This document shows positions 34,957 through 44,292 of a DNA stretch of 53,543 nt, piece by piece. The stretch spans positions 1 through 53,543 of the forward strand of contig JAHHID010000051.1 of the NCBI GenBank assembly GCA_019359015.1, in the 5' to 3' direction. Below the pieces are notes generated by a model. The model saw only the letters and a list, made by a program, of their open reading frames with translations. It was not told the DNA's origin and did not search any database. Made by a program: the position numbers and the translations under genes. This stretch comes from Spirirestis rafaelensis WJT71-NPBG6 (GTDB lineage Bacteria; Cyanobacteriota; Cyanobacteriia; Cyanobacteriales; Nostocaceae). Position 1 is the stretch's first letter; every line of letters begins with the position of its first letter.

Positions 34957-35048
34957 TATCACAGTATAGCATTTTAGGACTGAGGTGTTACACCCATCTT
35001 TAATGTACTTTTTATCAAGTTCTTGTGAAGAATTATCCGGGAAAATAC

Positions 35049-35165
35049 AGTGAAGAGGGGGAGGGGGGGACAAGGGGAGTATGATTCAAAAATTCTCCTT
35101 GTCTCCTTGTCTCCCTGTCTCCTTGTCTCCCTGTCTCCTTGTCTCCCTTGTCTCCCTTGTCCCCT
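35049..35165. repeat. short tandem repeats TTGTCTCC-type at the 3' end of gatB
   Basis: A GGGGGAGGGGGG-type arm, an AT spacer (ATGATTCAAAAATTC) and then many TTGTCTCC(C) units of 7-9 bp. Same design as 24783-24880. It lies immediately after gatB on the transcribed side and before the sRNA array. Confidence 0.85.
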
Positions 35166-35168
35166 TGA

Positions 35169-36644
35169 CTAGTTATTCAACTTTTGATCTACCAATTCGT
35201 TAGTCAGTTTTGGATCTGCACGTCCACCAGTTTGTTTGAGAACTTGTCCAACAAAAAAGCCTTTGAGGTTGGTTTTACCACTCTTGTATTTCTCTAGTTC
35301 CTTGGGATTGGCGGCGATGATTTGGTCAATAATGGGTTCGAGTACGCTAGCGTCAGAGATTTTTTCTTCACCTTTGAATACTTCATCGGGAGAATTACCA
35401 GCTAGCAACTCTGGTAATTTCTCTTTTGCTTTGTTGCTACCAATGGTACCCTTTTCAATTAGGGTGATAAGTTTTGCCAGATTCGTAGGAGTGAGGGCAA
35501 TTTCGGTGATGCTGAGTTTTTGCTTGTTGAGGTAGGCAGCGATATCGCCCATAATCCAGTTAGCTGCTTGTTTGGCATTTGCACCTTTGGCGATCGCCTC
35601 TTCAAAGTACGCAGCAACACTAGTTTCCTCTGTCAACACCCGCGCATCGTAAGGTGAAAGTCCCAAATCAGATTCATAACGATGACGTTTTTCTGCTGGT
35701 AATTCTGGCAGTGTACTACGCCAAGATTCTAATTGTTCGTTTGTTACTTCAATCGGTGCTAAATCTGGTTCTGGGAAATAGCGATAATCGCTGCTTCCTT
35801 CTTTAACGCGCATACTAATAGTGCGTTGAGAAGTTTCTTCCCAAAGACGAGTTTCTTGAATAATGCGATGGCCAGCTTCTACTGCGGCTATTTGGCGTTC
35901 AATTTCATATTCAATCGCTCTTTGGATGGCGTTGAAAGAGTTCATATTCTTGATTTCCACCTTCGTGCCAAACTCTTTTTGTCCAATGGGACGCACAGAG
36001 ATATTGACATCACAGCGGAGAGAACCTTCTTGCATGTTACCGTCACTGACACCGATATAGCGGACAATGCGGCGTAATTCTTGAGCATATTCAGCAGCTT
36101 CTTGTCCAGAACGCAAATCTGGTTCTGAGACAATTTCGATCAACGGTATACCTGCTCGGTTGTAGTCTACCAGAGAATAAGTAGAACCAGAAAGGCGATC
36201 GCTTCCCGCGTGTACTAATTTTCCCGCATCTTCTTCCATGTGCAGACGAGTGACGCCGATTTTTTTCCGCATCGGATTACCATCAGCATCGACTAACTCA
36301 ATTTCTAACCAGCCATGTTCAGCAATGGGTAAGTCGTATTGAGAAATTTGGTAATTTTTGGGTAAATCGGGATAAAAATACTGTTTGCGGTCAAACTTGC
36401 TATATTTAGCGATTTGGCAATTTAGCGCTAAACCCGCTTTCACAGCGTATTCTAATACCTTTTCGTTGAGTACAGGTAATACCCCAGGTAGACCCATACA
36501 AACCGGGTCAATGTTAGTATTGGGGTCAGCACCAAAAGCCGTAGAACTATTAGAGAAAATCTTGGTGTTAGTACTCAGCTGACAATGGGTTTCTAAACCA
36601 ATAATCGCTTCGTACTCAGTTTTTACAAGAGCAGCTGAAGTCAT
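35169..36644 (-). CDS. gatB: Asp-tRNA(Asn)/Glu-tRNA(Gln) amidotransferase subunit B
   Basis: A 491-residue GatB. It carries out, with GatA and GatC, the transamidation that makes Gln-tRNA(Gln) in cyanobacteria, which lack GlnRS. Seen: YEAIIGLETHCQLSTNTKIF, DPVCMGLPGVLPVLNEKVLE, KNYQISQYDLPI, EDAGKLVH and the tail domain ending GRADPKLTNELVDQKL. Length and motifs are normal. The other subunits are not in the window, as is usual in cyanobacteria. Confidence 0.98.
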   Translation of the reverse strand: MTSAALVKTEYEAIIGLETHCQLSTNTKIFSNSSTAFGADPNTNIDPVCMGLPGVLPVLNEKVLEYAVKAGLALNCQIAKYSKFDRKQYFYPDLPKNYQISQYDLPIAEHGWLEIELVDADGNPMRKKIGVTRLHMEEDAGKLVHAGSDRLSGSTYSLVDYNRAGIPLIEIVSEPDLRSGQEAAEYAQELRRIVRYIGVSDGNMQEGSLRCDVNISVRPIGQKEFGTKVEIKNMNSFNAIQRAIEYEIERQIAAVEAGHRIIQETRLWEETSQRTISMRVKEGSSDYRYFPEPDLAPIEVTNEQLESWRSTLPELPAEKRHRYESDLGLSPYDARVLTEETSVAAYFEEAIAKGANAKQAANWIMGDIAAYLNKQKLSITEIALTPTNLAKLITLIEKGTIGSNKAKEKLPELLAGNSPDEVFKGEEKISDASVLEPIIDQIIAANPKELEKYKSGKTNLKGFFVGQVLKQTGGRADPKLTNELVDQKLNN

Positions 36645-36725
36645 ATAATCACATGCTTAGGCATAATCCTTCTTTAGGCTACTATTTTAGCCTGATCGTG
36701 ACTTTTGCTGACTCTGGAAACCATG

Positions 36726-37367
36726 CTAAATGATGCGAGATTGCCGCTCACTGAGATAATAATGCCATAATAACCGCGTGGCTACTGCTCTCCAAGGTCG
36801 CCAAATCTCAGCGATCGCTTCAATTTCTGCTGCTTTTGGACGATGGTCTAATCGTTTCACCTTCTTTATTGCCAATATTAACCCCAAATCACCTTTGGGT
36901 AAACTATCTCGTCGCCTGAGCGCCATCATTAAATATATATCAACTGTCCAATCGCCGATACCTTTGAGCTTTTTTAGCACAGTGCGTACTTCTTCATCAT
37001 CCATCGTGTTGAGGCTAGATAAATCAAGCTGCCCTGCAATGATAGATTGTGCTAATGTGCGTGCATAAAGAGCTTTTTGCCGACTAAATCCTATTCGCTT
37101 GATTTCGACATCATCAAGTTGTAGAAATAACTCTGGAGTAATTGGAGAGATAGTTTCTTGCAAACGAGTAAAAACTGCTTTGGCTGATGCGAGAGAAACT
37201 TGTTGTTCTAAAATAATTTGGATAAGCGTCGCAAAGCCTGGTTCACGTACCCAAATTGGTGGTGTACCGAGAGTTTTAAAAATTTCCGCCAAGTCTGGAT
37301 CTCGTGATACCAAAAAGTTCAAACCGTCAGCAAAATTTTCCTCAGTTAAAGTTTCTGGCATTGCCAT
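36726..37367 (-). CDS. DNA-3-methyladenine glycosylase II (AlkA-like HhH-GPD)
   Basis: A 213-residue helix-hairpin-helix glycosylase. The HhH is LKKLKGIGDWTVDIYLMMAL, followed by the catalytic Asp in PKGDLGLILAIKKV; ILEQQVSLASAKAVF and PWRAVATRLLWHYYL are typical of AlkA/MagIII-like enzymes. It excises alkylated purines. It lacks the N-terminal beta domain of E. coli AlkA. A single gene upstream of gatB on the same strand, separated by 81 bp. Confidence 0.92.
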   Translation of the reverse strand: MAMPETLTEENFADGLNFLVSRDPDLAEIFKTLGTPPIWVREPGFATLIQIILEQQVSLASAKAVFTRLQETISPITPELFLQLDDVEIKRIGFSRQKALYARTLAQSIIAGQLDLSSLNTMDDEEVRTVLKKLKGIGDWTVDIYLMMALRRRDSLPKGDLGLILAIKKVKRLDHRPKAAEIEAIAEIWRPWRAVATRLLWHYYLSERQSRII

Positions 37368-37608
37368 CAGTTTTGATATAGCTTCTCAATAGTATATAAA
37401 AATTATGCATTTGACGCATAGATAGATTTTGTATTAGGTGTAAAAACGGTTATTTTAAGCATTAAATTACTTACTAGATTATTAAACTTTATCAAATTAA
37501 TCGTAGAGTGCTAGAACATCAATTCACTAATCCCAGAAAGCGGATTTTTTTGGGTAACGATATTTTGTTCAAATCAGGTATGAAAGCCCGGTTTCTCAAC
37601 CTAAAGTT

Positions 37609-38997
37609 CTAAAACTTAATTTGTTTTATTAGTGTTTTGAGGAAAAAAGGAACAGCTCCTGCCATTTGCCATTTTTGAGAAGCTTCCAAATTTTGAGTTA
37701 TTTCGGAATAGATAATGGCACTGTAAAGAGCCGCCAAAGGTTGCGTTTTGTGAAAAAGTAAAATCAATTGTTCCATCGGTAAATAGATTGTCCAACTTTC
37801 TAAGTAAACATTGCGTAAACGGATTCGCATATCTGCAACGTCCGGAAGTTCCTCTTCAATCTTTTGCAAAAAGTTAACTATATCGAAAAAGGGGTGAGAT
37901 ATCGCTGCATCAGACCAGTCAAAATAGATATGCTTTCCATCAGTCACAACCACATTTTGCGGGTGCAAATCACCGTGTATTAGCGTTGACGGTATACCAC
38001 AGACAGCTAACTCACGGCACATTTCCTTGAGATGAGAAGTCAAAGAGCGTAATGTTTCTATTTCAGTTTCAGAAAGACCTGAGTCGGTTTGCGGTACTAA
38101 GGCTGAGGTGTCTGCAAACAGTGGATCAATTTGGCTAGTTAGTCGGTCTACCTGTCTGTCAGGAAAGCCCAAAATAAGTAATTTATCTACTTGTTCAACA
38201 GCCTGAATTTGCATTTCGGCAAACAAGCGAAGTGCTGCTTCCCATTGGGAAATATCCGTAATTTTTGCAAGATGCTTTCCACCAAAATCCTCCATTAACA
38301 TCCACTGCTCTTCTGTATCCACAGCCAGTATTTTAGGAAAGTAATTAGGATAAGTTTTACTTAGTAAATAGGTAAATTTAGGCTCATTAGCAAAGGTAGT
38401 AGGCGCTGCTTTTAAGTAAAGATTTCCAGAAGTTGTATTCACCTTTAGCAAACAAGAAATTCCCCAATTTTTTACTTGTATGATGGGAGCAGTAGCACTC
38501 AATCCTAAATTATTAAGTTGTACATTAATCCAAGCCACAGCTTTCTCAAACCAACCAATTTTCGCCCAAGGAACTCGCAATTCTGGTATGTTATTGCTGA
38601 GAATTTCAGCAAACCAAGATTTTAAGATTTGGCGCAGTTTAGGAATTGCAAATGTCAGACTATCTAATTCATGAAACTCTATCCAACGTGCATTTGTCGG
38701 AAGTGCCCATTGTGAAGAGTGATTTTCCATTGCATACACTCTACACCCAGTTTTGGTTTCTCGACAGTAATCTTCATGAAAGCAACGCAATGTCGTGACA
38801 TTTAATCCTAGTTGCACTTTGATTTCTTGATTGATGTGGTCTACAATCCCAAAGTGATGCTCGTAAGGAACAAAATGAGGCAAACACCAGCCATTTTCAT
38901 TAGATACCATTAAGAGTTGCGGCTGGGTTTTATGGGGAATAATGCTGTAATAGTCGAAATGAAAATCTGGAATGTGGTATGTAGCTACTTGACTCAT
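37609..38997 (-). CDS. aminoglycoside phosphotransferase (APH)-family protein with N-terminal Nudix-like domain
   Basis: 462 residues in two parts. Residues 1-130 resemble a Nudix fold (VPYEHHFGIVDHINQEIKVQ in the box position), but the Nudix box lacks its REUXEE glutamates, so it is probably not a hydrolase. The second part is an APH/choline-kinase-like domain with the catalytic loop STLIHGDLHPQNVVV and metal Asp in IYFDWSDAAISHPFFD. It probably phosphorylates a small hydroxyl compound; a resistance role is not implied. The start is followed by MSQVATYHIPDF; gene neighbours do not help. Confidence 0.82.
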   Translation of the reverse strand: MSQVATYHIPDFHFDYYSIIPHKTQPQLLMVSNENGWCLPHFVPYEHHFGIVDHINQEIKVQLGLNVTTLRCFHEDYCRETKTGCRVYAMENHSSQWALPTNARWIEFHELDSLTFAIPKLRQILKSWFAEILSNNIPELRVPWAKIGWFEKAVAWINVQLNNLGLSATAPIIQVKNWGISCLLKVNTTSGNLYLKAAPTTFANEPKFTYLLSKTYPNYFPKILAVDTEEQWMLMEDFGGKHLAKITDISQWEAALRLFAEMQIQAVEQVDKLLILGFPDRQVDRLTSQIDPLFADTSALVPQTDSGLSETEIETLRSLTSHLKEMCRELAVCGIPSTLIHGDLHPQNVVVTDGKHIYFDWSDAAISHPFFDIVNFLQKIEEELPDVADMRIRLRNVYLESWTIYLPMEQLILLFHKTQPLAALYSAIIYSEITQNLEASQKWQMAGAVPFFLKTLIKQIKF

Positions 38998-39046
38998 AAC
39001 TCGGTTCCTCTAACATCAATTTCCTGGCAATAATCAACACAGAGGA

Positions 39047-39135
39047 AGCCTCGTAACCCATGAAAAATCTTCCTCTCAATCATAAAAATGCTCTTGAAAG
39101 GTGTTTTCAATTTTGAAAGAAGTTACGAGGCTTTA
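39047..39135. repeat. inverted repeat flanking about 60 bp
   Basis: AAGCCTCGTAAC near 39048 and GTTACGAGGCTT near 39123 are exact reverse complements enclosing an AT-rich segment. It lies between the APH-family and CHAT genes. It could be a small MITE-like element; no target duplication was identified. Confidence 0.55.
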
Positions 39136-39230
39136 CTGCTGGCGAAACATAGGTGTAGCGAGTTATGAAATAGTACTGGTTGTTTCAGGATCATTTTAAG
39201 TATACAGCACAAACCCAGAGATTTAATCTT

Positions 39231-39264
39231 GTAGTGAGCGTTTGAGCTCTGAAATGCTCACTAC
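39231..39264. repeat. 13-bp stem palindromic repeat (GTAGTGAGC type)
   Basis: GTAGTGAGCGTTT and AAATGCTCACTAC pair along 13 positions (one G-T) around an 8-nt loop. It sits 14 bp before the 3' end of the CHAT gene. This GTAGTGAGCG palindrome is another dispersed cyanobacterial repeat and may stabilise the mRNA end. Confidence 0.75.
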
Positions 39265-39277
39265 GAAGAAGAAATTA

Positions 39278-42200
39278 TTAAAAATCTTGGTCGATTATTA
39301 GGGCGTAAAAATCTTCTAGTTCATCTAATTCTTTTGCCTTTGTAATTAGTTTACCTGCAATTGTGAATGCTGCCCAGTAGTAAGGGTGATTGTACAGCTT
39401 TTCATCTGCTGCCAATTTTCTAGTTCTATACATTTGTGTTGCTAAATACGCCTTAATTCTAAATTGGTCGGCAGGCAAAGTATTTAGTAAATTTTCATAC
39501 CATTTTTTCAACTCTCCAACAGTTAGTTCTTTAAGCCATTTTATGGCTTCTGCAAACGCCGTTGCTTCTAATTTGTTTGGCTGTCGTCGGCGATAAAACT
39601 CAATCATTAGTAAGGCATTTGCAGTTGATTCTACAGTCCACAAGGTACTAACTACATGAGCAGAACCACGACTCAAAAAACCACTTGCTAAACCTAGATA
39701 CTCGGTCGTGATAGTTTGCTTGCTAGTAAGAGCAGTTTCGCAAGCTGAAAGAGTAACTAAATTGTAACTTGCAAGTGTCTTTTGGCAGATTTCTTGTAAG
39801 GTTAGTTTATCGTCACCTGATAATACGAGTTGTGATTTTTTCGGTTCAATAAAATTGTCAGTTCCATGACCTGTAAAATGAAATATATTGTAATCACCAG
39901 ATAAGGCATATTCCACTACATTTTTAGTCGCTTGTGTTCCCTGGAATCGTTTGGGATTATCGAACATCTGGCAAATAGTTTCTGATTCAAGTTTGGCAAA
40001 TTTTAGTGGTGGATAATCTGTACTGTTGGGATGCTCAACACTTAATAATTTCTCTTTATTTGCCCTGGGTTGTAGTTGCGAATTTAAAGATAAGCCGATT
40101 TGAGCGCTTGGCAAATAGGTAATTGTGTAATTTGTATCGACGCTCGGTAATTCTTCTTCATAATAGATATTGAAAAGGGCATGAAGAGGAAATCTGTGTA
40201 AGTCGCGGTGTGGAATTAATATTAATTGGTTAATGCCTTCAAGTTCATCTTCAATGGTGGAAATATTAAGGATATTTTTCAGACCCAAAAGCCTCTGTTC
40301 CATATCCATTAACCAGGAATGATTATTTTTGCTTTGTTTGTCTTGCTCTAAGCTGCGATATTCCTGGTATTGTTGATTCCAATCGTCTAGCCAATCTTCA
40401 AATTCCACCAAAATTTGCACGGCTTCAGGTAGGGTAAATTCATCACTTACTCCGGCACTGATTATGGGTGTAAAGACGGGGATAGGCTCTGGGGCATTAT
40501 CTTTGATAATGAAGGTGCGTAGAGCATAAGGGCTGATGTGCCAGTAAATGATTGCAGTTGTAGGATTCAGTAGTTGCTGAATTTGTGCGTAATTGGGTGA
40601 GTCAATGTCATCAGTCCAACCAAAAATAAGCCAAGTTAAACAAGCATTTTTGTTGTATTCGGCGATTTCTAAAGCTTGTCGCAATTCGCCAGATTGTATG
40701 GCTAAATCAACAGCTAACTGTCCAAATCCAGTAAATTTCAAAGCTAATTGATTTTTAGTTTCTTCAGAATTTTGTTCATCTAATAAACGTTGCCATGCAT
40801 CTGTCGCGTATTGTAATAGCTCTTGTGCGTATGTAATTTCCCCCAAACCTAAAAGGGTTTTAATGAAGTTTTGTAATACTTCTAGATGCAATTGGGGAAA
40901 ATCTTCTTGTGTGAGGGTTAAAAGCGCCTGATTGTACTCAGATGCGGCTTGATGCCAATAATAGCGGGGTGTGGGATGTCTTTTTCCTCGGTCGTAGTGT
41001 GCGTTGGCGATCGCTAAATGTAATCTTCCCCAACCTTCTGGGTGTGTATCTTGGCGAACATAGTTTAACCCGGCTTCATAACTGATCAGTTTCGCATCAT
41101 AATCGCCTTCTTTCAAAATCGGATTTACTGCGATTCCAGCGGATTTACCCCGACCAATCCAAGCTTCCCAATAATCTGGTTGAATTTGCAAAGCACCATC
41201 ATAAGCAGCGATCGCTTCTACAAATTCTCCGATATGAAACAGCGCTACTGCTTGGTTATACCAAGCTAAGTGAAAATCGGGATTAATTTCTATAGCTTTG
41301 TCATAAGAAGCGATCGCTTCAGTTCGTCGTCCTAAGTTGTCTAAGGCGATACCTCTATTAAACCAAATCAAGTAAAAATCCGGTTGAATTTCTAAAGCTT
41401 TATCCCAAGACTCAATTGCTTCTGACCATTGTCCTAATTTTCCTAACACTACACCTCGGTCAATCCAAACTTCGGGATAATCTGGATCAATTAACAGTGC
41501 ATTGTCGTAAGAAGCGATCGCTTCCGAGTTTCGTTGATCTACAGCGAGTGCAATTCCTCGGTAATACCAGCTTTGCGGGTCGTGTGGTTGCAGTTCTAGC
41601 GCTTTGTCGTAAGTAAAAACGGCTTCTGATAGCCTTCCTAATTTCAGCAGCGCGAAACCTCGGCTAGACCAAGCTTCTTCGTAGTCTGGTTGAATTTCCA
41701 ACGCGACATCAAAGGAGGCGATCGCTTCTTCAAAATTTCCTAATTCACCTAAGATGCCGCCTCGATTGTACCAAGCCTTATGAGAATCTTGTTTGATTAA
41801 GAGCGCTCTGTCATAAGAGGCGATCGCTTCGCTAAACTCTCCTAAGTGAAATAATGTCAAACCTAGGTTAAACCAAACTTCATACATCGACGGGTTAATT
41901 TGTAAAGCTTGATCGTAGGAAGCGATCGCCCCTGACAAATCACCAGTCTTGGCTTGCTGAAGTCCTTGATAAAACCATTCTTGCGCCTGAGTGTCAGCAC
42001 TAATTAGTTGTGCTGATTCAGATGAGTGAATTGCCAGCCCCGAAGCAAGTTGCTGGACTAAACTGGTACTTTGGTCTAATCTGACCAACAACTCATCTAG
42101 CGTCTGGGCTACATCTGGTTCTAAATTTGCCAACGACTCATCCCAAGTTGTTTGTACGGATGGTTCTGGGCTATTTTCGACCAACGTTTCGCCAACAGAC

Positions 42201-42973
42201 ATTGAGCGATCGCTTATTACCTGTTCCACAACAGGCGTTATACTTTCAGTTTCTGGCGCTTGAAACTCCCATACCAGTTCGCCCAAGTTCTGTATCAACT
42301 CTTCCTCAGTTTGAGTTTGCTCTGGTATCGGCGTTATACTTTCAGCTTCTGGCGCTTGGAACTCCCATAATAATTCGCCCTTTTGTATTCCCCCCCTTGC
42401 TGAAGCAGTAGGCACATGCTGAGTACTAGTTTCAGTTTCAGCCGCTTCATACTGCCATTCCAGTTCTTCAAAGTTATCCGCATCACCAACTTCAATAGCA
42501 GTGAGAACTGCTGTAGACATTGTATATTCTGTATTTTCCTCGTTTTCGTCCCAATAAACTTCCCCTAAATTCCGCGTCAACAATCGGATACCAATGTCAT
42601 AAGAAAGATCGCCAATTCTGCCGATATCAAGTTCACCCAGTTGCACCATTCGCGTTGCTAACTGATTATTCGGTGCAGGTGATGATAACAATTTTTCGCC
42701 AAAATTGAGCAACCAATCTAACCAGCGGTCAACGCTAATCCGATTTTCGATCCGTTGTAAATATTTCTGCGCCCACTGTTGTCCTCGTGCCTGATGTACG
42801 CCTTCTAGCAGTTGATTATACAAAACTTCAAGATCGGCGTTTGTCAGTTCTGGTGCTTGATGCACCACATTTTGTCTTTTTCTACGGTTTTCAGAACGAG
42901 TCCGTTTCGTGCCAAAGGCGCGTTTCCACAATTTATTAAGCCACTTTACTAGCCACTTGAGCATCTGCCGCAC
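39278..42973 (-). CDS. TPR protein with C-terminal CHAT (caspase-like) protease domain
   Basis: 1,231 residues. The N-terminal domain (1-145, LEVLYNQLLEGVHQARGQQW) is paralogous to the protein at 43299-44021. It is followed by an acidic linker with two copies of WEFQAPE-x-ESITP, nine or so TPRs of about 34 residues (330-620, e.g. AWYNRGGILGELGNFEEAIA), a helical connector, and the CHAT domain with catalytic His1036 (FHFTGHGTDNF) and Cys1078 (LVTLSACETAL). CHAT proteases are activated by partner proteins or ligands through the repeat domain; in cyanobacteria they are numerous. Substrate unknown. Confidence 0.9.
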   Translation of the reverse strand: MRQMLKWLVKWLNKLWKRAFGTKRTRSENRRKRQNVVHQAPELTNADLEVLYNQLLEGVHQARGQQWAQKYLQRIENRISVDRWLDWLLNFGEKLLSSPAPNNQLATRMVQLGELDIGRIGDLSYDIGIRLLTRNLGEVYWDENEENTEYTMSTAVLTAIEVGDADNFEELEWQYEAAETETSTQHVPTASARGGIQKGELLWEFQAPEAESITPIPEQTQTEEELIQNLGELVWEFQAPETESITPVVEQVISDRSMSVGETLVENSPEPSVQTTWDESLANLEPDVAQTLDELLVRLDQSTSLVQQLASGLAIHSSESAQLISADTQAQEWFYQGLQQAKTGDLSGAIASYDQALQINPSMYEVWFNLGLTLFHLGEFSEAIASYDRALLIKQDSHKAWYNRGGILGELGNFEEAIASFDVALEIQPDYEEAWSSRGFALLKLGRLSEAVFTYDKALELQPHDPQSWYYRGIALAVDQRNSEAIASYDNALLIDPDYPEVWIDRGVVLGKLGQWSEAIESWDKALEIQPDFYLIWFNRGIALDNLGRRTEAIASYDKAIEINPDFHLAWYNQAVALFHIGEFVEAIAAYDGALQIQPDYWEAWIGRGKSAGIAVNPILKEGDYDAKLISYEAGLNYVRQDTHPEGWGRLHLAIANAHYDRGKRHPTPRYYWHQAASEYNQALLTLTQEDFPQLHLEVLQNFIKTLLGLGEITYAQELLQYATDAWQRLLDEQNSEETKNQLALKFTGFGQLAVDLAIQSGELRQALEIAEYNKNACLTWLIFGWTDDIDSPNYAQIQQLLNPTTAIIYWHISPYALRTFIIKDNAPEPIPVFTPIISAGVSDEFTLPEAVQILVEFEDWLDDWNQQYQEYRSLEQDKQSKNNHSWLMDMEQRLLGLKNILNISTIEDELEGINQLILIPHRDLHRFPLHALFNIYYEEELPSVDTNYTITYLPSAQIGLSLNSQLQPRANKEKLLSVEHPNSTDYPPLKFAKLESETICQMFDNPKRFQGTQATKNVVEYALSGDYNIFHFTGHGTDNFIEPKKSQLVLSGDDKLTLQEICQKTLASYNLVTLSACETALTSKQTITTEYLGLASGFLSRGSAHVVSTLWTVESTANALLMIEFYRRRQPNKLEATAFAEAIKWLKELTVGELKKWYENLLNTLPADQFRIKAYLATQMYRTRKLAADEKLYNHPYYWAAFTIAGKLITKAKELDELEDFYALIIDQDF

Positions 42974-43298
42974 TCTGGATGTTGTTTCTCATAGATTTTA
43001 ACGAGCGCTGTGTCAAAAAAAGCAAGCATTACGTAAAAAGGTAGTAGATAAATATTGGGGACTGGGGATTAGGTACTAGGGATTAGGGACTAGAGATTTA
43101 AGAATAATGGGGAATTATATCTCTTTCCCAGTGCCCAGTCCCCAGCCCCCAGTCCCCAGTCCCCAGTACTCGACCAAGCCAAAAATGACGGGTCAAGCCA
43201 GGCAGGGGAGGCAGGGGGAGCAGAGGAAGCAGGGGGAGAAAAAAACTTGATTTTCTTACCATAAACCCCGCACGCGTTGGCTTGGTGGACTACTAGTC
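42974..43298. other. intergenic region of short tandem repeats
   Basis: 43057-43172 holds GGGGACTGGGGATTAGG-type repeats, an AT spacer and CCCAGTCCCCAGCCCCCAGT-type repeats, again a G arm facing a C arm. 43195-43245 holds GGCAGGGGGAGCAG-type repeats. No gene is present. Confidence 0.8.
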
Positions 43299-44021
43299 CT
43301 ATTGATTCGCAGCTTGAAATTGATTAAACAATTCCTGGACAATCAATTGCGGATCGTCTGTCTCAATTCCTAACTGTTGGGAAATTTGCTGCCGTAAGCC
43401 TTCATCCTGCTGTAACATTACAAACAATTGGTCTAGGGTGACGGTTTGCAATTCTTCCTCTGGAACAGTTTCTAACTCTGCTGGGGGTGCAGGATCGGTT
43501 GGCAATTCTTTTTTCGACAGAGTTTCTAACTCTGCTGCTGGTGCTGTTGCTTTATTCGTTTGTTCGGGTGGAGTGGTCTTGATAACATCTGGTCCCTCAT
43601 ACTCCCATACTGGTTCGCTGACATTGCGTGTTAACAGCCGCATTCCAATATCATACCCAGTATCGCCGACTTCGCCGACTTCCAATTCACCTAGATCCAC
43701 CATCCGGGATGCTAATTCATTATTAGGTGCTGATGATGCTAACAATTTTTCACTAAAGCGCCCTAACCATTCAAGCCAACGTTCAGTTGAGACGCGATGT
43801 TCAATATTATGCAGCCACTTCAGCGCCCAAGCTTGCCCTCGTGCTTGATGTACTCCTTCTAAAAGTTCGGTGAAGAGAAATTCAAGATCCGTATCTGTCA
43901 GGGGTGGAGCGGGTTCTTTTTGAACATCACCCGCTGATGAAGATAAAGTCTGTTTTTTACCAAATAAGCGTTGAAAAAACCTTTTTAGCCAGTGAAGGAG
44001 CTTATTGAGCATCTGCTGCAC
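43299..44021 (-). CDS. stand-alone paralog of the CHAT protein N-terminal domain
   Basis: 240 residues. Residues 1-145 align with the N-terminus of the CHAT-TPR protein (shared LLEGVHQARGQ, RWLEWL / RWLDWL, APNN-LA-RMV-LGEL, YDIGMRLLTRNV). The rest is a Pro/Glu-rich linker with the repeated PAELET segment and a short C-terminal helix bundle (LDQLFVMLQQDEGLRQQISQ). There is no catalytic motif. Positively charged amphipathic starts in both proteins (KLLHWLKRFFQRLFGKK) could mediate membrane or nucleic-acid contact. It may partner or regulate the CHAT protein 325 bp downstream on the same strand; that is inference. Confidence 0.75.
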   Translation of the reverse strand: MQQMLNKLLHWLKRFFQRLFGKKQTLSSSAGDVQKEPAPPLTDTDLEFLFTELLEGVHQARGQAWALKWLHNIEHRVSTERWLEWLGRFSEKLLASSAPNNELASRMVDLGELEVGEVGDTGYDIGMRLLTRNVSEPVWEYEGPDVIKTTPPEQTNKATAPAAELETLSKKELPTDPAPPAELETVPEEELQTVTLDQLFVMLQQDEGLRQQISQQLGIETDDPQLIVQELFNQFQAANQ

Positions 44022-44292
44022 CCCTGAGTGTTGGTTATTTTAAGATTGTAGCGATGTCTACGATACACTTCATCGCGGAAGCGCTGGAATTATAAATTAT
44101 AAATTAATAAATTTTTACACTTTATATGAATTTTTATGTTGATGTAGATAGGAAATCAACCTTAAGAAGAAAGACGATTATAAGAACCAATTTCGGTTTC
44201 CTAAAGATTGGGCGGTAAGTTTAAAATAGTTTCATGCCAAACTCTGATGAGTGGTACTAATCAACCTTGAAAAGGCATTGACATTCAATTCC

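Larger units (their letters stand above)
34464..34970 (-). repeat. four tandem units (about 147 bp) encoding small RNAs
   Basis: Equivalent points recur every 147-148 bp (34471, 34619, 34766, 34913). Each unit contains a -10-like box, the core TAGATGCACCCTGATGAT, a 24-nt hairpin and a T-run; units 2-4 also have TTGCAC as -35. Unit 1 (34906-34968) is the most diverged upstream but keeps the core. Because 147 is a multiple of three, a long ORF (to 35073) runs through the array; its product is repetitive and has no family, so a coding role is unlikely. Confidence 0.85.

Noticed and set aside
34558-35073. A 171-codon minus-strand ORF across the tandem array
   Set aside because: The repeat length (147 bp) is a multiple of three, so an open frame persists by itself. 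The product is a repeat of WRATQVALLFHFCGF-like text without a family, and one unit of 148 bp breaks the frame. Promoter, hairpin and T-run explain the array better.
39278-42973. Identification of the CHAT-TPR protein as HetF
   Set aside because: It shares the CHAT type of protease, but its length, N-terminal domain and gene neighbours do not match what is known of hetF. No basis for the symbol.
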